Shown: positions 34,510-38,808 of the stretch, in pieces
How positions within the stretch are numbered: position 1 is the first letter of the stretch
Layout: each line of letters begins with the position of its first letter
Assembly: GCA_026415715.1 (NCBI GenBank)
Contig: JAOAGO010000026.1
Coordinates: forward strand, 1-38,808
Direction of reading: 5' to 3'
Source of the DNA: Chitinophagaceae bacterium
GTDB taxonomy: Bacteria > Bacteroidota > Bacteroidia > Chitinophagales > Chitinophagaceae
DNA: 38,808 nt
Notes under the pieces: model-generated
Told to the model about the DNA's origin: nothing
The model's input: the letters and a program-made list of their open reading frames with translations, nothing else
The model's database searches: none
Translations under genes and position numbers: made by a program

Positions 34510-35472
34510 ATGGAAAAATCAAAAGAAGTATTAAGCAATGAGTTAAAAACGTTTGAAATTTATTTTAAAGAAGCAGTAAGAAGCAGCTCTCCCCTACTTG
34601 ACCGCATAATGCAATACATCGTTAAGCGTAAAGGAAAGCAACTCAGACCCATGTTTGTTCTTTTAAGTGCCAGGCTTTGCGGAGAGGTGACAGATGCATC
34701 TTACAGGGCAGCCTCCCTTGTTGAAATCCTGCATACGGCTACCCTGGTACATGATGATGTGGTTGACGACTCTTTTCAGCGAAGAGGCTTTTTTTCTGCC
34801 TATGCATTATGGAAGGCTAAGGCTGCCGTTTTGATTGGTGATTACTTGCTGGCTAAAGGGTTATTGATATCTTTACAATATAAAGATTACGAAATTCTTC
34901 ATATTCTTTCAGAAGCCGTTAAAAAAATGAGCGAAGGCGAGTTGTTGCAAATGGAAAAATCCAGAAGTTTAAATATATCGGAAAATGTATATTATGAAAT
35001 TATAAAAAATAAAACGGCCTCATTGCTTGCATCTGCCTGCGCGGCCGGTGCCAGAAGCGCTACACAAAATCCTGAATCTGTACAAATACTGAAACAATTC
35101 GGAGAACATGCTGGCTTGGCTTTTCAGATTAAAGACGATTTATTCGATTACACCTCTCAAAAAATCGGAAAACCAACCGGAAATGATATCAAAGAAAAAA
35201 AAATTACTCTTCCTTTAATCTATACCTTACAAAATGTAGATTACATCACAAGGCGTAAAATGATTTATATTTTAAAAAATGAAAACCGAAATCCGGAAAA
35301 AGTCAGTTGGGTAATTAAAAAAGTTAAGGAAAAAGGTGGTATAACTTACGCCGAAAATAAAATGCTGGAATTTAAAAACAAAGCGCTGGAATTATTAAGC
35401 CGGTTTAAAAATGATAAAGTAAGACAAGCTATGGAAGAACTGGTGAGTTTTGTGACGGACAGAGAATATTAA
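34510..35472 (+). CDS. Trans-polyprenyl diphosphate synthase
   Basis: 320 residues. First Asp-rich motif HDDVVDDS with Asp82, Asp83 and Asp86, second IKDDLFDY with Asp209, Asp210 and Asp213, and the KGKQLRP substrate-binding segment at 41-47. It condenses isopentenyl diphosphate in trans to make a C35-C45 chain, in Bacteroidota usually the side chain of menaquinone. The residues that set chain length cannot be judged reliably by eye, so the length is left open. It is divergent from the OmpA gene and followed after 40 bp by recJ. Confidence 0.92.
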   Translation: MEKSKEVLSNELKTFEIYFKEAVRSSSPLLDRIMQYIVKRKGKQLRPMFVLLSARLCGEVTDASYRAASLVEILHTATLVHDDVVDDSFQRRGFFSAYALWKAKAAVLIGDYLLAKGLLISLQYKDYEILHILSEAVKKMSEGELLQMEKSRSLNISENVYYEIIKNKTASLLASACAAGARSATQNPESVQILKQFGEHAGLAFQIKDDLFDYTSQKIGKPTGNDIKEKKITLPLIYTLQNVDYITRRKMIYILKNENRNPEKVSWVIKKVKEKGGITYAENKMLEFKNKALELLSRFKNDKVRQAMEELVSFVTDREY

Positions 35473-35512
35473 ACCATTATAAATTTTTTAAAAAGAGCCA
35501 TATCGCATAGGA

Positions 35513-37243
35513 ATGAAAAAAAGATGGAATTTCAAACAGGCGAACCCCGACAAAGTGGTGGCTTTACAAAAATCGTTGAACATACATCCCGCAATTTGCC
35601 AGATTCTTGTACAAAGAGGAATTGAAACTTTTGAAGAGGCCAGGGAATTTTTTTGCCCCTCTTTGAAAAGTCTGCACTGTCCATGGAAAATGAAAGACAT
35701 GGATAAAGCCGTGAAAAGAATTCGGCAAGCTATTCAAAACGAAGAAAATATTCTCATTTACGGCGATTATGATGTTGACGGTACCACGGCTGTGGCTTGT
35801 ATGTATTCTTTTCTGAAAAAACTATACCCGAAAATAGATTTTTATATTCCGCATCGCTTTCGCGAAGGATATGGAGTCAGCAAGGCGGGAATTGATTTTG
35901 CTGATGCAAACGGGTTCCGTTTAATCATATCGCTCGATTGCGGAATCAAATCCTGTGAGCTGGTTGCGTATGCTGCTTCGCTCGGCATTGATTTTATTGT
36001 ATGCGATCATCATTTGCCCGATAAACAACTGCCACCCGCCGTAGCCATTCTAAACCCAAAACAACCGGAGTGCCCTTACCCGTATAAAGAACTCTGCGGA
36101 TGCGGCATAGGGTATAAACTGATTTCTGCCCTGGCAGAAGAATATGCCGTTTCCGAAACGACCGTTACCGCATTTCTCGACCTGGTTGCAACGGCTGTGG
36201 CGGCCGATATTGTTCCCATGACAGGCGAAAATAGAATTCTGGCATACCATGGACTGCTAAAGGCAAACCGGTATCCCCATCACGGAATTAAAGTGCTGAA
36301 GGAACTCAGCGGTCTGAAAAAAGAGCTTGACATCAACAGCCTGGTATTTATGATTGCACCCCGCGTAAATGCAGCCGGTCGGATGGATGATGCCACTAAA
36401 GCGGTGCGTATGTTTATTTCAGCTACTGAAGAAGAGGCTTTGCATTATGCCAGAATGTTACATAGCGATAATGCCAACCGGAAAGAAGCCGACTCTGCCA
36501 TCACCCACGAAGCGCTTGCGCTGATTGAAATGAATGAAGAATGGAAAAACAGAAAATCAACCGTTGTATATCAACCCCATTGGCACAAGGGGGTAGTGGG
36601 AATTGTGGCGTCCCGGCTGATTGAATATTATCATCGTCCCACCGTTGTGCTTACCCGTTCCGGAAATTATGTGACCGGCAGCGCCCGAAGTGTTCCCGGA
36701 TTTAATTTGTATGAAGCCATACATGCCTGCCGGGATTTTTTATTGGGCTACGGGGGCCATTTTGCCGCAGCCGGTCTTACTCTTGAATTGGAAAAAGTTG
36801 ATGCTTTCAGAGAAAAATTTGAAGAGGTAGTCTCTTCCACCATTGCACCCGAAATGCTGATTCCTCAACTTGACATTGATGCCGAAATCAGATTGTCAGA
36901 CATTCAGCCCGGTTTTTACAATATTATCCGCCGCATGGAACCTTTTGGCCCGGAAAACATGAAACCGGTATTTATTGCCCGAAATGTTGTAAATACGGGG
37001 TCGTCACGGGTGGTCAAGGAAGATCATATCCGCTTTTCGCTACGTCAGGGCAACGCCACATTTTCAGGTATCGGGTTTGATATGGCCGAAAAGTTTGAGC
37101 TGTTAAACCAGAATAAACCCCTGGATATCGTTTTTAAAATTGAAGAAAATGAATGGAACGGACAGACTTCCTTGCAATTAAAAGTGCTGGATTTCATGAT
37201 TTCTTCAGCTTCGCAAAACGCAAATACTATTACAATGGCCTAA
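35513..37243 (+). CDS. recJ: Single-strand DNA exonuclease RecJ
   Basis: 576 residues, close to E. coli RecJ. DHH-family metal site: YGDYDVDGT with Asp85, Asp87 and Asp89, then CDHH at 164-167. Later conserved blocks are MIAPRVNAAGRM, KGVVGIVASRLIEYY and the DHHA1 GGHFAAAGLTL. The C-terminal part (MEPFGPENMKPVF) is the OB-like domain. It degrades 5'-ended single-stranded DNA in recombination and mismatch repair. It is 40 bp downstream of the polyprenyl synthase. Confidence 0.97.
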   Translation: MKKRWNFKQANPDKVVALQKSLNIHPAICQILVQRGIETFEEAREFFCPSLKSLHCPWKMKDMDKAVKRIRQAIQNEENILIYGDYDVDGTTAVACMYSFLKKLYPKIDFYIPHRFREGYGVSKAGIDFADANGFRLIISLDCGIKSCELVAYAASLGIDFIVCDHHLPDKQLPPAVAILNPKQPECPYPYKELCGCGIGYKLISALAEEYAVSETTVTAFLDLVATAVAADIVPMTGENRILAYHGLLKANRYPHHGIKVLKELSGLKKELDINSLVFMIAPRVNAAGRMDDATKAVRMFISATEEEALHYARMLHSDNANRKEADSAITHEALALIEMNEEWKNRKSTVVYQPHWHKGVVGIVASRLIEYYHRPTVVLTRSGNYVTGSARSVPGFNLYEAIHACRDFLLGYGGHFAAAGLTLELEKVDAFREKFEEVVSSTIAPEMLIPQLDIDAEIRLSDIQPGFYNIIRRMEPFGPENMKPVFIARNVVNTGSSRVVKEDHIRFSLRQGNATFSGIGFDMAEKFELLNQNKPLDIVFKIEENEWNGQTSLQLKVLDFMISSASQNANTITMA

Positions 37244-37266
37244 TTTAGCGCCGTTGTTTTGATGAT

Positions 37267-38484
37267 ATGAAAAAGTATATACTCCCGGCCATTATCCTTT
37301 TTTTAACCTCAGAAGAAAATATCAAGGCCCAAAGCAGTACGAATACTCTGGATGTTGTATGCTGGAACCTGGAGTTTTTCGGATCGCCAACGGCGGGACC
37401 GGCCAATGATGATTTACAGGAGCATAACGTAAAGAAAATTCTTCGGTGGCTGGATGCCGATCTCATCGGGGTAACGGAAGTGGTGGACACGATGCGCTTT
37501 CGTCGTGTTGTGGATTCATTGGGAAATGCGGAATTTGCTTATGTGATAGCTCCGTATTGCAGCGGAAACACCACCGGCACCGGGGCCGGCTGGCTCAACT
37601 GTCAGAAACAGGCTTTTATTTATCGTAAATCTGTTTTTACAAATGTCAGCGTAAGAGGAATGATGCGAAACAGTGCCACCGCCTACCAGAACTGGGCCTC
37701 CGGCAGATTTCCTTTTTTGTTTTCGGCTACGGCCACCATTGGCGGAGTGAGCCGTCAGGTTAATTTTATACTGCTGCATGCCAAAGCAGGCAGTACCCAA
37801 GACGATTATTTACGCAGGGCGGCCGGGTGCATAGAACTGAAAGATACCCTTGACGCTTATTACAGCGCCGCTAATCTGTTTATTATCGGCGATTTTAACG
37901 ATGCCCTGCACACCAGCATCTATCCGGGTGCATCGGTAAGCCCGTATTTTTACCTTGTATCAGACAGCAGCGATGCAGACCATTATAAATCCATCACACT
38001 TCCATTGGGACTGGCCGGTCAAACCACAATGATCAATTTCCCGAATGTCATTGATAATCATGTGGTATCTAATGAAGTGACACCGTTGTATATACCCGGT
38101 TCCGTAAAAATCAGAACCGATGTAGTTAGTATTGTGCCGGATTATGTTACTGCCCATAATACATCCGATCACTATCCGGTGTTTTCTCAATATAATCTTT
38201 CCGGAGTAGTTACATCTTCCCCGCCAATAACCTCAGTTACGGAACAATTCAAAATCAGCCCCAACCCTTTTCGTGATGCCATTGCCATTCAGGCATTACG
38301 GGATGTGGTTCGGCTGCAACTCAGTTTGTATGCTTCCGATGGCCGGTTAATACAACAGCGGTTTATTCCCGCGCTTCGTCGCGGAGAAGTGATACGATGG
38401 ACGATTTCTGAACCAGGCAACGGGATTTATTATCTTATAGCTGATTCATTTACCCGAAAATGGTTTATAAAGCTTCTTCGTTGA
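37267..38484 (+). CDS. Secreted DNase I-fold phosphohydrolase with T9SS sorting domain
   Basis: 405 residues. Signal peptide to about residue 21 (cleavage near IKAQS). The endonuclease/exonuclease/phosphatase fold shows Asn34 in WNLEFFG, Glu71 in GVTEV, Asp209 and Asn211 in IGDFND, and Asp301-His302 in NTSDHYPVF, so the metal and catalytic residues look complete. Residues about 325-405 (FKISPNPFRDAIAI, GNGIYYLIAD, WFIKLLR) form a type A T9SS C-terminal sorting domain. It is therefore a predicted surface-attached or released nuclease or phosphodiesterase. The start lies 23 bp after recJ; an overlapping ATG at 37262 is followed at once by a stop and is not used. Confidence 0.85.
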   Translation: MKKYILPAIILFLTSEENIKAQSSTNTLDVVCWNLEFFGSPTAGPANDDLQEHNVKKILRWLDADLIGVTEVVDTMRFRRVVDSLGNAEFAYVIAPYCSGNTTGTGAGWLNCQKQAFIYRKSVFTNVSVRGMMRNSATAYQNWASGRFPFLFSATATIGGVSRQVNFILLHAKAGSTQDDYLRRAAGCIELKDTLDAYYSAANLFIIGDFNDALHTSIYPGASVSPYFYLVSDSSDADHYKSITLPLGLAGQTTMINFPNVIDNHVVSNEVTPLYIPGSVKIRTDVVSIVPDYVTAHNTSDHYPVFSQYNLSGVVTSSPPITSVTEQFKISPNPFRDAIAIQALRDVVRLQLSLYASDGRLIQQRFIPALRRGEVIRWTISEPGNGIYYLIADSFTRKWFIKLLR

Positions 38485-38808
38485 TAATTTTTCAATACAT
38501 AAATCGTTTCGGAAATTAATACTTCTCTGATTTCAGACCTCTTGATTGAGGAAAAATGAAACAAGGTTAATTTATTATCAGTTTATAATCCCGGATTCCA
38601 CCTTTTTTTGTTATAGTAGTTCTGCTTCGTAATTTTTTTATCCACAAGTTGTTGAAAAAAGTTTAAATGCTAAGGAACTGAATAATTAGAACGTAGTAAT
38701 GAGATTATTTTTTTCATTAGTGTCCTAAACGTTTTTTTTGAAGATAAAAGAATGCTTGATAATCAATGCATTTCAATAGCAAATGTAAGCTTTTAAAAAA
38801 GTATCCCC
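38485..38808. other. AT-rich intergenic end of the window
   Basis: 324 bp after the T9SS cargo gene. No ORF, RNA gene or clear terminator is supported. It probably holds the leader of a gene outside the window. Confidence 0.6.

Noticed and set aside
1-38808. CRISPR arrays, insertion sequences, prophage, tRNA or rRNA genes
   Set aside because: No spaced direct repeats, transposase or integrase motifs, or recognisable RNA genes were seen on either strand.

Overview
The window is a 38.8 kb piece of a Bacteroidota chromosome, probably from the Chitinophagales/Sphingobacteriia side of the phylum, though the exact lineage cannot be fixed by eye. The basis is gene content: GldC, a PorG/DUF6089 barrel, DUF4835 (PorD-type), DUF4296, DUF4290, two Skp/OmpH copies next to BamA, an omega subunit next to BamD, and a cargo protein with a C-terminal type IX secretion (T9SS) sorting domain. 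It also carries several Bacteroidota-type promoters (TTTG about 19 nt upstream of TAnnTTTG). I see no rRNA, tRNA, CRISPR array, insertion sequence, prophage or plasmid function. It reads as ordinary core chromosome with scattered points of interest.

Layout. 88-13051 is entirely on the minus strand. Reading in the direction of transcription (right to left) it runs gldC, a YqeY-like protein, CvpA family, alpha/beta hydrolase, CBS-ACT protein, a one-POTRA Omp85 protein, nadK, porG, uppS, bamA, skp-like 1, skp-like 2, a long-loop terminator structure, then murI after a 605-bp gap. 13195-19705 is on the plus strand: DUF4290 protein, murA (active-site Cys replaced by Asp), a TPR protein, gmk, a GldE-like CNNM/CBS membrane protein, tatC and rpiB. 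A short SRPBCC gene on the minus strand (19720-20184) seems to start at CTG. 20240-27320 is plus: a single-chain UvrD-type helicase fused to an Fe-S RecB-like nuclease, an Ig-like lipoprotein, recR, an SGNH hydrolase and a PhoD-like lipoprotein. 27395-34315 is minus, in transcription order: a Cys-rich OmpA-family protein with its own promoter and terminator, bamD-rpoZ with a terminator, DUF4835-DUF4296, scoA-scoB, and a two-lobed retropepsin-like protein. 34510-38484 is plus: polyprenyl diphosphate synthase, recJ and a secreted DNase I-fold protein with a T9SS tail.

How the genes fit together. The dominant theme is the cell envelope. Peptidoglycan precursor supply (murI, murA, uppS, polyprenyl synthase) sits beside outer-membrane protein assembly (bamA, bamD, two periplasmic chaperones, an extra Omp85 protein), protein export (tatC) and gliding/T9SS accessory factors (porG, DUF4835, gldC, GldE-like). 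The last gene is a likely T9SS client. A second theme is DNA repair (helicase-nuclease, recR, recJ).

I found no clear new multi-gene system. The best leads are the long-loop structure with an embedded 35-codon ORF at 1363-1505, the two-lobed aspartic-protease-like protein without a signal peptide at 27395-28108, the helicase-nuclease fusion, the non-ATG start of the SRPBCC gene, and the Cys-rich linker of the OmpA protein.
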